64,000 bases of DNA from Rhodothermales bacterium (lineage in GTDB: Bacteria; Bacteroidota; Rhodothermia; Rhodothermales; JAHQVL01): the NCBI GenBank assembly GCA_041391505.1, contig JAWKNW010000002.1, positions 62,001-126,000 on the forward strand. Reading direction: 5' to 3'. The notes below the pieces were generated by a model. That model did no database searches. It had not been told where the DNA came from and saw only the letters and a list, made by a program, of their open reading frames with translations. Positions within the stretch are counted from its first letter, which is position 1. Each line of letters starts with the position of its first letter. A program made the translations under genes and the position numbers. Positions 27,638 to 36,072 of the stretch are shown piece after piece.

Positions 27638-27918
27638 ATGGCAAACACAAGGACTGTTCTTCGTCTTACAACTGCCGTAATTTCTTTTTGATTGGACTGG
27701 GACTAATTTGGGTAGCTGGCGCCATAGGCGCTGTCATTGCCGTCTTCGGGATAGGAGACGATAATTATGCAATGGTGTTCTTTGCTGGACTGAGTGGGCT
27801 GGCAGCAGCGATTTTCTTTTTTAGAAATGGTGCCGGTTGGCGCTATTCAGTTCATTTATCAGGCAAGCTTTGGGGATTCCTAGATGAAACGACGCGTGAA
27901 CTGAGGTCTGACGAGTAA
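27638..27918 (+). pseudogene. Small two-helix membrane protein, frame broken in a T run
   Basis: From ATG 27638 the frame reads MANTRTVLRLTTAVISF and stops at 27689-27691 inside a run of five T (27685-27689). One more T joins it to LIGLGLIWVAGAIGAVIAVF, then GDDNYAMVFFAGLSGLAAAI and a polar tail ending TTRELRSDE, stop at 27918. The restored product, about 93 residues, has two or three membrane helices. A shorter intact version from TTG 27688 (76 residues) is possible, but it would start inside the first helix. The family is unknown. It sits in the A+T-richer accessory stretch. Confidence 0.5.
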
Positions 27919-28067
27919 CTCGCCGGATGGATGTAGCACCACAGCTAGCAGCAGACGTTCGGGCGATTACCGCAGGATTTGAGGGCGGGATAAGCAGCAA
28001 GGCTTTGTGTCCATCCGTCATACCGCAACGACCCCCATACATAACACGTCATTCCAGTATAATTCAT

Positions 28068-28760
28068 ATGCATCGACTCGCACTCCTCTGGGCTTGCATC
28101 GTATTTTCTAGTTGCCTCTTTGGATGCGATGCCTTGTCGGGATCCAGTACCAGATCACAGATACGGTACTCCGCCAAGGGTTCCGCGACGGCGGAGGTCA
28201 ATATAACCTACATGGACGCGTCTGGGGAGATCATCCGACTTGATCGAATCTCGCCACCATGGGAGTACACGTTCGATGCGGAAGATGGATCACAACTCCT
28301 TTACATCGGTGGGCAGTTGATGACCGGTTCAAGTGTGCTGTTTGAAATCTACATCGACGATATCTTCAGGTCATCTCGCACTCTGACTCGCAGGCTTGAC
28401 ACTGGCGGTACTACAGCCTGGGGCGACTCGGTATCTGTTCTCTTGAAGTATCATCTGGTGAGCGGGAGAGATGGCACGACGTTGTTACAGACGCCGACCG
28501 GTCTCGACACTTTGGCCGTCCAAGACTTTACCTTACAGGAGGGCCCCGCATGGATCGAACGTCGGGAATTTGCCGTGACGCCCGGATTCGAATCTTTCCT
28601 ACGCGCAGACGTAGGCCAGCTTGTTCAAGGATTCGGGTGCGTCTCGCTAGATATTTCCTTTGAGCCAATCCCAGGCAGGACAATTGTACTCACGCATACG
28701 AATCAATGCGAGCTGGGGCCAATGACATTTTCGGTGCAAGCCGAGGTGCCTGGGTATTAA
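28068..28760 (+). CDS. Lipoprotein of unknown function
   Basis: 230 residues from ATG 28068, chosen because it gives the signal MHRLALLWACIVFSSCLFGC with a lipobox Cys20; the frame is open further upstream, but those codons do not look coding. The mature protein is beta-rich: SAKGSATAEVNITYMDASGE, EYTFDAEDGSQLLYIGGQL, VLFEIYIDDIF, VSVLLKYHLVSG, then a C-terminal FEPIPGRTIVLTHTNQCELG. The early part (about residues 30-110) resembles the small beta-sandwich lipoprotein domains of Bacteroidota with an ITY-x-(D/N)-x-x-G pattern; two Cys residues near the end (GFGCVSL and TNQCELG) could pair. No family is assigned. It lies in the A+T-rich stretch, with no operon partner. Confidence 0.7.
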   Translation: MHRLALLWACIVFSSCLFGCDALSGSSTRSQIRYSAKGSATAEVNITYMDASGEIIRLDRISPPWEYTFDAEDGSQLLYIGGQLMTGSSVLFEIYIDDIFRSSRTLTRRLDTGGTTAWGDSVSVLLKYHLVSGRDGTTLLQTPTGLDTLAVQDFTLQEGPAWIERREFAVTPGFESFLRADVGQLVQGFGCVSLDISFEPIPGRTIVLTHTNQCELGPMTFSVQAEVPGY

Positions 28761-28966
28761 CTCGTATTCATTTGACGTAATTGAGAAGTGAGGGCGGCCA
28801 CTGAGGCGACTCGTGGCCGTCCAAGCATCCGCCGCAGAAAAGGCTAGTTTCGCCCCTTCCTCGCCCTACACGCCCTCTGTTTGCAACTATCCGAGCAGTA
28901 CCTCCTCCCCTTCCCTACCGGCTCCGAACACCCCGTCCAGGCGCACACTCGCGGGTTATCGACCGT

Positions 28967-29199
28967 CTACCTACCCTTCTCCCTTCGTTCCGCATCGGCC
29001 TTCCTGAGGCACTCCGGGTGATACCGCTTCTGCTTCCCGGTGTGCGACTGCCCACACCATATGCACGGGTAGGCGATCAGTCCACGCTTTAGTTTGTCTG
29101 CCCCTTCCCCAGCCCGAGGAGCTTCGGGCGCTTCACCAGCTGGGTGCAGACGTTTCCCAGGAGGTTCTTGTCTACCGCCTGCTTCACTGTTTGCCCCAA
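28967..29199 (-). pseudogene. Possible broken small zinc-finger-like gene
   Basis: A minus-strand frame beginning near TTG 29199 reads GQTVKQAVDKNLLGNVCTQL then VKRPKLLGLGKG and stops at 29089. Adding one G to the run at plus positions 29101-29104 continues it as ADKLKRGLIAYPCIWCGQSH, then TGKQKRYHPECLRKADAERR, stop at 28967. The second part has C-x-x-C, then H-x-x-x-C (CIWCGQSHTGKQKRYHPEC), a possible zinc-binding knuckle. It lies just beyond the terminator of tRNA-Leu. No family is recognised and no normal start is visible; it could be a fragment. The rest of 28761-29204 holds nothing else I can support. Confidence 0.35.
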
Positions 29200-29204
29200 A
29201 CGCA

Positions 29205-29235
29205 AAACGCCGGCTCTGAACCAGAGCCGGCGTTT
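29205..29235 (-). terminator. Intrinsic terminator of tRNA-Leu
   Basis: A perfect 12-bp stem, AAACGCCGGCTC / GAGCCGGCGTTT, has a 7-nt loop (29217-29223) and lies 9 bp beyond the tRNA 3' end. On the minus strand it is followed by TTTT (completed at 29204), which suits termination of the tRNA transcript. Confidence 0.75.
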
Positions 29236-29244
29236 GAACCGTTG

Positions 29245-29328
29245 TGCCCAAGAATGGACTCGAACCATCACGAGGTTGCCCCCACTACGCCCTGAACGTA
29301 GCGCGTCTACCAATTCCGCCACTTGGGC
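29245..29328 (-). tRNA. tRNA-Leu (CAG)
   Basis: The minus strand folds as a class II tRNA. The acceptor arm is GCCCAAG / CTTGGGC, the D arm is GGCGGAATTGGTAGACGC, and the anticodon stem CTACG / CGTAG holds loop TTCAGGG (anticodon CAG). A long variable arm follows, then GGTTCGAGTCC in the T arm and discriminator A at 29245. The CCA end is not encoded. The 3' end points to the A+T-rich accessory stretch on its left. Confidence 0.96.
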
Positions 29329-29502
29329 TGCTTAAACGGGGCGCCATAATACAAACGACACAGCGCCTCGCGCAACAATGTCGGCTCTTACGCATGACCC
29401 CGGAACGGGATTCCATCAAATCTATAAAAATGCCGGCCCTACGTTTACCCACAGGCCCACCGCCCGCATTTTTCGATTCCCGATCTCCGATACACGATCC
29501 GC

Positions 29503-31428
29503 ATGCACCGCTTCAGCCTCCTCCTCGCCGCCCTCCTGCTCCTGACCGCACCCGCGACGGCCCAGACCCGCCGGCCCGTCCCCTACCCTGTTATCCCGTC
29601 GGTCCAGTTCCAGCGCGGCCTCGATGCCGGCACCCGGACGGTAACCGGCCGGCCCGGACCCAACTACTGGCTGAACGCGGCCGACTACACCATCTCGGCC
29701 ACCCTCGACCCGCAGACGCGCCGCGTCCGCGGGGAGTCGAGCGTGCGGTACCACAATAATTCGCCGGACGCGCTGACGGACGTGTTCGTGCACCTCCACC
29801 AGAACCTCCATGCCCCGGGCGCCATCCGCAACCGGCCCCAGAAGCTGACGGACGGGATGCCGGTGTCGCTCGTCCGCGTCGAAGGGACGGACATGGCGGA
29901 GGCCGAGGGCTTCCTGCGCGGGCCGGGCTACCGCATTCAGGGCACCGTGATGCAGATCCGCCTCGCGGAGCCGATCCCCGCCGGCGGCGAAGCCACGCTC
30001 GAATTCGCGTGGGACTTTGAAGTCCCGGAAGCCGGCGCCCCCCGCATCGGCACCGACGGCGACATGTTCTTCGTCGGCTACTGGTACCCGCAGATCGCGG
30101 TCTACGACGACGTCAACGGCTGGAAGGCCGATCCCTACATGGGCAACGGCGAGTTCTATGCGGATTGGGGGACCTTCGATGTCCGCCTCACGCTCCCCGA
30201 AGGCTGGGTGATGGACGCGACCGGCGTGCTCCAGAACCCCGAGGAGGTCCTCTCGGCGCAGACCCGCGAGCGCCTGGCGCGGGCGGCGACGTCGGATGAC
30301 ATCGTGCACGTGGTGACGGAGGCCGACCGCAAGGCCGGCGTATCCACCGCCGACAGCCCCGACGGCCATCTCACCTGGCATTTCAAGGCCGAGCAGGTGC
30401 GCGACTTCGCGTTCGGCGCCTCGGCGAGCTACCTGTGGGACGCCACCTCGGCCGTCGTGGGCGACCGCAACGGCGACGGCACGCCGGACCGCAGCGGCAT
30501 CAACGCCTTCTACCGGCCGAACATGACCACCTGGCAGCGCTCCGCCGAGTTCGCCAAGTTCTCCATCGAGTACCTGTCGAAGATGTTTATGCCCTACCCG
30601 TATCCGCACATGACCACCGTCGAGGGCGTCATCGGCGGCGGGATGGAGTTTCCGATGCTGACCCACATCGGCGGCGGGCGCAACGACCGGTCCCTCTTCG
30701 GCGTGACGTTCCATGAAATCGGCCACATGTGGTTTCCGATGATCGTCGGGCAGGACGAAAAGGCGTTTACCTGGATGGACGAAGGCCTGACGTCCTACAA
30801 CACTAACGAGGCCGAGCGCGACTTCTGGAACGATTCCACCGCCTGGGCACCGGAAAACCAGGGCTACTACCGCATCGCCGGCACCGGGCGCGAGGTCGAA
30901 TCCATGCGCCACGCCGACGAATACCCGCCCAACTCGCCGGCCCGCGGCATCGCCTCCTACAGCAAGCCGGCCGTGACGCTGCACGCCCTCCGCGGGCTCG
31001 TCGGGCAGGAGGCCTTCACCACCGCCTACCGCGAATACGCAAACCGCTGGATGTGGAAGCATCCGCAGCCGTACGACCTCTTCAATACGTTTGAGGATGT
31101 CCTGGGCATGGATCTCGACTGGTTCTGGACGCCCCTGCTCTTCGAAACCTGGACGCTCGACCAGGCCATCGCATCGGTCGATGTCTCGAACGAAAACGTC
31201 CGCGTCACCGTGGTCGACAAGGGCCTCACCCCGATGCCCCTCCCCGTCCGCGTCACCTACGCCGACGGCCGCACCGCGGACCAGACCGTCCCGGTAGAAA
31301 CCTGGCTCGCCGGTGAACGCACCGCCGTGCTCACCTTCGAACCCGGCACCGTCACCCGCGTCGAGATCGACCCCGGCGCCTTCCTCCCGGACGTCGACCG
31401 CGAAAACAATCGGTGGCTCAACGAATAG
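29503..31428 (+). CDS. Secreted M1-family (gluzincin) aminopeptidase
   Basis: 641 residues from ATG 29503. Signal peptide residues 1-21 (FSLLLAALLLLTAPATAQ). The N-terminal beta domain (YTISATLDPQTRRVRGESSV, then RYHNNSPDALTDVFVHLHQN) matches the saddle of M1 peptidases. The catalytic domain has the exopeptidase-type loop GGGMEFP in place of GAMEN, the zinc site HEIGHMW (His404, Glu405, His408) and the third ligand Glu427 in WMDEGLTSY, the standard HEXXH-18-E spacing. A helical region and a short beta tail follow. It should trim N-terminal residues from peptides in the periplasm or outside the cell. It is followed 75 bp later by the sensor kinase on the same strand. No sorting domain is present. 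Confidence 0.94.
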   Translation: MHRFSLLLAALLLLTAPATAQTRRPVPYPVIPSVQFQRGLDAGTRTVTGRPGPNYWLNAADYTISATLDPQTRRVRGESSVRYHNNSPDALTDVFVHLHQNLHAPGAIRNRPQKLTDGMPVSLVRVEGTDMAEAEGFLRGPGYRIQGTVMQIRLAEPIPAGGEATLEFAWDFEVPEAGAPRIGTDGDMFFVGYWYPQIAVYDDVNGWKADPYMGNGEFYADWGTFDVRLTLPEGWVMDATGVLQNPEEVLSAQTRERLARAATSDDIVHVVTEADRKAGVSTADSPDGHLTWHFKAEQVRDFAFGASASYLWDATSAVVGDRNGDGTPDRSGINAFYRPNMTTWQRSAEFAKFSIEYLSKMFMPYPYPHMTTVEGVIGGGMEFPMLTHIGGGRNDRSLFGVTFHEIGHMWFPMIVGQDEKAFTWMDEGLTSYNTNEAERDFWNDSTAWAPENQGYYRIAGTGREVESMRHADEYPPNSPARGIASYSKPAVTLHALRGLVGQEAFTTAYREYANRWMWKHPQPYDLFNTFEDVLGMDLDWFWTPLLFETWTLDQAIASVDVSNENVRVTVVDKGLTPMPLPVRVTYADGRTADQTVPVETWLAGERTAVLTFEPGTVTRVEIDPGAFLPDVDRENNRWLNE

Positions 31429-31503
31429 CCCCCCTATAGTCCCCCCCCATCCGGCCGATACCCTCCCCGGTATACCCCGCATCTCCCTACCGGCTGAGAC
31501 GTG

Positions 31504-34500
31504 ATGGCATCGCGCCCCTTCTGGCGCGTACGTGCGTGGCGCGTATGCGCGATCCTTGGCTTACTCCTGGCATCGGCGCCCGCCGGAGCCGGCGCGCAGC
31601 ACTACGTGTCGCGCACCTACGGCGTGGAGGAAGGGCTCGTGCAATCGCAGGTGAACGCGTTTTTCCAGGACAGCAAGGGGCACCTCTGGATCGGGACGAT
31701 GGGGGGCGTGAGTCAGTTCGACGGCATCTATTTCGTCAATTCGACCGTCGAGAACGGCCTGTCGGGTAACCAGGTCACCGCCTTCACCGAGGATGCCGAC
31801 GGCCGCATCTGGATCGGCACCGACCGGGGGATCACGGTCTATGTGAATGACCGCTTCCACCGCATGCCGCTGGAGGGCGAGCTGGGTACCGCGTTCGTCA
31901 CCGACCTCCTGCGCACATCCGACAATACCATCTGGATCGCCACGACGGCCGGTCTGGGCCGGTATCAGGACGGCCATCTCCTGCGCTACACCACCGAGGC
32001 CGGCCTGCCCGACAATGTGCTCCTCGCATTGAACGAAGGGCCGGATGGGAGGCTCTGGATCGCGACGCGGGACGGCTTCTGCAGCCTCGAAGCCGGCTAC
32101 CGGTTCGACTGCCACCACCCCGAGGCCCTGCTACCCGCCCGCCAGATCGACGACATCCTCGTCGACCGGGATGGCCGTGTGCATATCGCGTCGTTCAGCG
32201 GGACCGCGGTGATGGAAGACGGAACGATCACCGTCACCAACGACGCCATGCAGCTGCCGGTCGACCGGACCACCGTCCTCCTGATCGACGACGAGGGCGC
32301 CATCTGGGCCGGCACCGACGGCGGCATCACGCGCAGGGAACGCAGCGGCGAGACCACCGTCGTCAGCAAAAGCGCCAACCTGCTCGTCCGCGCCCTCTTC
32401 GAGGACCGTGAGGGCAACATCTGGGCGGGGACATCCGGGCAGGGGGTGATCCAGTTGCGACACACCGCCTTCACGCAACAGAACGCGCCGCTGGGGATCG
32501 ACGAAGACGTGATCCTGGCCGTCCATGAGGACGCGCTCGATCGGCTCTGGATCGGCACCCTCACCCAGGGCGCTTTCGTTCGGGATGGCGACGCTCTGCG
32601 ACACTACACCGCGGCGGACGGGCTGGCTTCGAACCACGTCCGTGCCTTTGCGCGCGATGCGCGCGGCGACATGTGGATCGCCACGGCCGGCGGCGTCAGC
32701 CGGCTCCATGCGGGGCGCTTACTCCCGCCGATGCTTACCAACTACTATGTCTACACCGTGCTCGCCACGTCGACCGGCGCGGTATATGCCGGCTCGATAA
32801 ACGGCCTCGCTCGCATCGACGGCGAGGCCATCATCCCGATCCGCACGACCACGCCGGCGATGTCGACGATCGTCTACACCCTCCGCGAGGACGAGCGGGG
32901 CGTCCTCTGGGCCGGCACGTCGCGCGGACTGGGCTACATCGAGGGAGATTCGCTCGTCCTGCTGCCGGCGCTGGCCGACATCCCCGTGGCGAGCATCACC
33001 CCCGAGGCCGACTCCCTCCTGTGGCTCGGCACGCAAGGGTATGGCGTCCTCCGTTTCGACCGGCATCGTGGTGTCGTGCGCGACACCATCAGCACAGCGG
33101 ATGGGCTCAACGGCGGCACCGTCTATTTCACCGTCAGCGACGCGGACGGCTACCTGTGGATCGGCACCAGCCGCGGGGTCAACCGCTTCGACGTGGGGCA
33201 TTACCGCGACGCGGGCGAGATCATGATCCGCTCCTTCGGCAAGTTCGAGGGCATCATCGGCGTCGAGACCAACATGAACGCGGCGGTGGTCGACACCCGG
33301 AATCGGCTCTGGTTCGGGACCATCCTCGGCCTGATGCAATACGACGCGAGCGTCGCGCCCCAGAAAACCGCCCCTCCGCCCATCCACGTCAACGAGATCC
33401 GGCTGTTCTGGGAGCCGTTCACCCCGAAGGCCGACGCAACACCCACGTTCGACCACGACCAGAACCACATCACGTTCGACTATCACGGGCTGAGCTTCAC
33501 CAACCCCGAGTTGTTGCGCTACCAGTATTACCTGGAAGGGTTCGACGACGGCTGGCTCCCGCTTACCGAGAGCCGGACGGCCACCTACGCCAATCTTCCT
33601 CCGGGCGACTATACGTTTCACGTCCGCGCCCGGAGCAACGCCGGGGTGTGGTCCGATACGCCGGCGACCTACCGGCTCGTCATTACGCCGCCATTCTGGC
33701 TACGCCCCTGGTTCATCGCGCTGAGCAGCCTGGGCGCGCTGGCCCTCGTCTTCGGGATCGTCCAGCTCCGCACCTACGCGCTCAACCAGCGGCGGAAGCG
33801 GCTCGAGGAGATGGTGACGTCGCGCACCGCCGAGCTGGAGCGGACGCACACCGAACTGCTCGCCACGCGCGAGAAAGCGCTCGCCGCCGCGCAGGCGAAG
33901 ACCAATTTCATGGCCGCCATCACCCACGAGCTGCGCACCCCGATGAACGGCATCATGGGGATGAACGACCTGCTTTTCACCACCGACCTGGACGGGGAGC
34001 AAAAAGAGTATGCCGCCACCATCGCCGACTGCAGCCGGAGTTTGATGGAGATCATCGAAAACCTGCTCACCTTCTCCGACCTCGCCGGCAGCCAGCGCGA
34101 GGTGTCCATCGAGCATCTGGATATGAACGATCTCCTGATCGACGCGATCGGCCCCATCCGCCGCGACGCCGAGATCAAGGGGCTCGACCTGCAGGCACAT
34201 GTCGCACCCGACGTGCCCGAAGCGTTCGAGGCGGACCGCCGGCATCTGCTGCAGATCCTGAACCAGCTCCTCGGCAACGCCGTCAAGTTCACCGAGCGGG
34301 GGATGGTGCGGCTGGATGTCCGCCGCGTACGCCCGCCCGAGGGCGCGCTGAGCGACACCTGGCTGCAGCTGGCCGTGCAGGACACCGGCATCGGGATGAG
34401 CGAGGAGCAGATCGCCCTCGCATTTGAAGCCTTTTCGCAGGCGGACATGTCGCTCACCCGAAAATTCGGCGGCACCGGCATCGGGCTGGCGCTGGCCAGC

Positions 34501-34614
34501 GAACTCACCGCCCTGCTCGGCGGCCACCTGCAGGCCAGCTCGCGACCGGGCAAAGGTTCGACGTTTTACGTGACCATCCCGGTGGACGTCCCGGCCGATG
34601 TCGGCGCGGGTTGA
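31504..34614 (+). CDS. Two-component-propeller sensor histidine kinase
   Basis: 1036 residues from ATG 31504 (a GTG one codon earlier is also possible). Signal peptide to about residue 32. Residues about 35-620 are Reg_prop repeats (D-x-x-G-x-(L/I)-W-(I/A)-G-T) making two periplasmic beta-propellers. A Y_Y_Y domain follows (NHITFDYHGLSFTNPELLRY, then YYLEGFDDGW and LPPGDYTFHVRARSNAGVW), then a membrane helix (WFIALSSLGALALVFGIV), a coiled coil, a HisKA domain (AAITHELRTPMNGIMGM, His808) and a HATPase domain (NQLLGNAVKF, QDTGIGMS, FGGTGIGLALA). The layout resembles hybrid two-component glycan sensors, but there is no receiver or AraC helix-turn-helix, so a separate response regulator is needed; none is in the window. 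Confidence 0.94.
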   Translation: MASRPFWRVRAWRVCAILGLLLASAPAGAGAQHYVSRTYGVEEGLVQSQVNAFFQDSKGHLWIGTMGGVSQFDGIYFVNSTVENGLSGNQVTAFTEDADGRIWIGTDRGITVYVNDRFHRMPLEGELGTAFVTDLLRTSDNTIWIATTAGLGRYQDGHLLRYTTEAGLPDNVLLALNEGPDGRLWIATRDGFCSLEAGYRFDCHHPEALLPARQIDDILVDRDGRVHIASFSGTAVMEDGTITVTNDAMQLPVDRTTVLLIDDEGAIWAGTDGGITRRERSGETTVVSKSANLLVRALFEDREGNIWAGTSGQGVIQLRHTAFTQQNAPLGIDEDVILAVHEDALDRLWIGTLTQGAFVRDGDALRHYTAADGLASNHVRAFARDARGDMWIATAGGVSRLHAGRLLPPMLTNYYVYTVLATSTGAVYAGSINGLARIDGEAIIPIRTTTPAMSTIVYTLREDERGVLWAGTSRGLGYIEGDSLVLLPALADIPVASITPEADSLLWLGTQGYGVLRFDRHRGVVRDTISTADGLNGGTVYFTVSDADGYLWIGTSRGVNRFDVGHYRDAGEIMIRSFGKFEGIIGVETNMNAAVVDTRNRLWFGTILGLMQYDASVAPQKTAPPPIHVNEIRLFWEPFTPKADATPTFDHDQNHITFDYHGLSFTNPELLRYQYYLEGFDDGWLPLTESRTATYANLPPGDYTFHVRARSNAGVWSDTPATYRLVITPPFWLRPWFIALSSLGALALVFGIVQLRTYALNQRRKRLEEMVTSRTAELERTHTELLATREKALAAAQAKTNFMAAITHELRTPMNGIMGMNDLLFTTDLDGEQKEYAATIADCSRSLMEIIENLLTFSDLAGSQREVSIEHLDMNDLLIDAIGPIRRDAEIKGLDLQAHVAPDVPEAFEADRRHLLQILNQLLGNAVKFTERGMVRLDVRRVRPPEGALSDTWLQLAVQDTGIGMSEEQIALAFEAFSQADMSLTRKFGGTGIGLALASELTALLGGHLQASSRPGKGSTFYVTIPVDVPADVGAG

Positions 34615-34730
34615 GTGAAGATTGGCGTAAGCCGGCCGGGATCTTGCGTGCGGCCAAAAGCAGGTTGTATTTTTTTGCCCCGACACGGAAACCCCGCCCG
34701 GCGGTTTCCGGTTTATACGCCTCCCGTTGA

Positions 34731-34802
<72 letters not shown>

Positions 34803-34809
34803 CCTGAGA

Positions 34810-34845
34810 AGCCCGAAGCGTCATCACGATGCTTCGGGCTTTTTT
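34810..34845 (+). terminator. Intrinsic terminator of tRNA-Asn
   Basis: AGCCCGAAGC (34810-34819) pairs with GCTTCGGGCT (34831-34840) and is followed by five more T residues. It starts 8 bp after the tRNA. Confidence 0.9.
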
Positions 34846-34992
34846 ACGTAGGATACCACGCGATGACGGCTCAATTCCGGAACGGGCGCTACGCAACCCG
34901 GCATGGATGTACGATGCGGGGTTTCTCCTCGAAAAAGCGCGTCATGGATGGGGGCGCCGGCATCTGATGATCGGCTACGGCATCTCCGCTAA

Positions 34993-35784
34993 TCACGGCC
35001 AGGCCGGCGGGAGCACGACGTGGGGCAGCGCGGTCTCTTGAATTTCGCCTCCAGCCAGGGTGACAAAATAGGCGTTGCTTTTTTCATCGAGCGCGACGAC
35101 CTGTTTGACCTCCCCGTTCTCGAAGTATATCCCCGCGCGGTCGTCGCACGCGTAGCCGGGCTTAAATTCTCCTCGTTTGATCTTCGACCAATAGAGCGGT
35201 TTTCGCTCCCCTTCGGCGTCGTAGTGCGGACAGTGGCTTCCTTCGATCAAACCCAGGCCTTCCACGGTGGTCAGTTCGCCCGGCCGCGAGTCGGTGGTGC
35301 CGTGCTCGAACCAGCACAGCGAACCCGCACTTCCTCCGCCCAGCACCACCCCGTTCTCCCACGCCTTGCGCAGCGCGAGATCGATCCCCTGTGCCTTCCA
35401 GATCGCCATCATATTCAGCGTGTTACCCCCTCCCACAAGGATCGCGTCCATCCGGGCAAACACGGTCTCGAAGGACTCTTTCTGGCTGTAGGATGAAATA
35501 AACGAGCGCTGCACGAAGGGTCTGATCGGCAGGTCGGCACATGTCTCGAACCAGCGCATGACGTAGCCGGTCGCATCGCCGGTTGCCGTGGGCAGAAAGC
35601 AGATCCGGGGATTGGTTTTGCCGGTCAGCGAGGCGGCGTATTTCGTAAAGCCTCGATCAAAGTCCCCCCCGTAGACCAAGATTTTCCTGACGGCGGAAGG
35701 TGCGGGTTCAGGTCGCGACCCGGGAAGCGGCAGCATCGCCGCCGGCACGACCGCGGCCGTTTGCAAAAAGTCTCTACGTTTCAT
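34993..35784 (-). CDS. Exported peptidase E/cyanophycinase-like (S51) protein
   Basis: 263 residues from ATG 35784. The N-terminus MKRRDFLQTAAVVPAAMLPL is a Tat-like signal (R-R-D-F). The body has the class-I-glutamine-amidotransferase-like fold of family S51: KILVYGGDF, ICFLPTATGD, the glycine-rich AILVGGGNTLNMM, then the nucleophile motif GGGSAGSLCWF (Ser152), and a later EGLGLIEGSHCPHYD with possible catalytic His residues. S51 enzymes cleave Asp-x dipeptides or cyanophycin; the length suits peptidase E-like members, which are usually cytoplasmic, so export is notable. It is transcribed alone, in the opposite direction to the lyase-like gene at 36073. The exact substrate is not readable. 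Confidence 0.87.
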   Translation of the reverse strand: MKRRDFLQTAAVVPAAMLPLPGSRPEPAPSAVRKILVYGGDFDRGFTKYAASLTGKTNPRICFLPTATGDATGYVMRWFETCADLPIRPFVQRSFISSYSQKESFETVFARMDAILVGGGNTLNMMAIWKAQGIDLALRKAWENGVVLGGGSAGSLCWFEHGTTDSRPGELTTVEGLGLIEGSHCPHYDAEGERKPLYWSKIKRGEFKPGYACDDRAGIYFENGEVKQVVALDEKSNAYFVTLAGGEIQETALPHVVLPPAWP

Positions 35785-36072
35785 GATTCACCCCATGGGC
35801 GTTTGCGATTTCTGCCGGCGGCACTGCGCCGGCGCTCTACCTTGACGCGTTTTATCGCCCAGCCGTTTACATCGGCATCGCAGCGCCTGCCCGATGACGG
35901 GCAGGCCAGTCTCCGACCAGCATAGGCGCCACGCCCCGGCGACAGGGTGCGGATGATTCTGATGCCGGCGAACGCTATACTTTTACCGCATTCCTCGACC
36001 CTCTTCACCCCGGGACGAGCGCCGAGACCCGCAGCATCAGATGATCCCCTCCCCCCGCACCGCAATCGCCGC

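Noticed and set aside
28813..29007. 64-codon plus-strand frame rich in Ser and Pro
   Set aside because: No signal, no coding pattern, and it overlaps the more protein-like minus-strand fragment.
34640..34680. Terminator after the sensor kinase
   Set aside because: There is a T run at about 34669-34677, but the only pairing before it is a weak GGCCG/CGGCC stem separated by about 14 bp from the T run.
34829..35041. 70-codon plus-strand frame after tRNA-Asn
   Set aside because: It starts inside the tRNA terminator and overlaps the 3' end of the peptidase-E-like gene; no family features.
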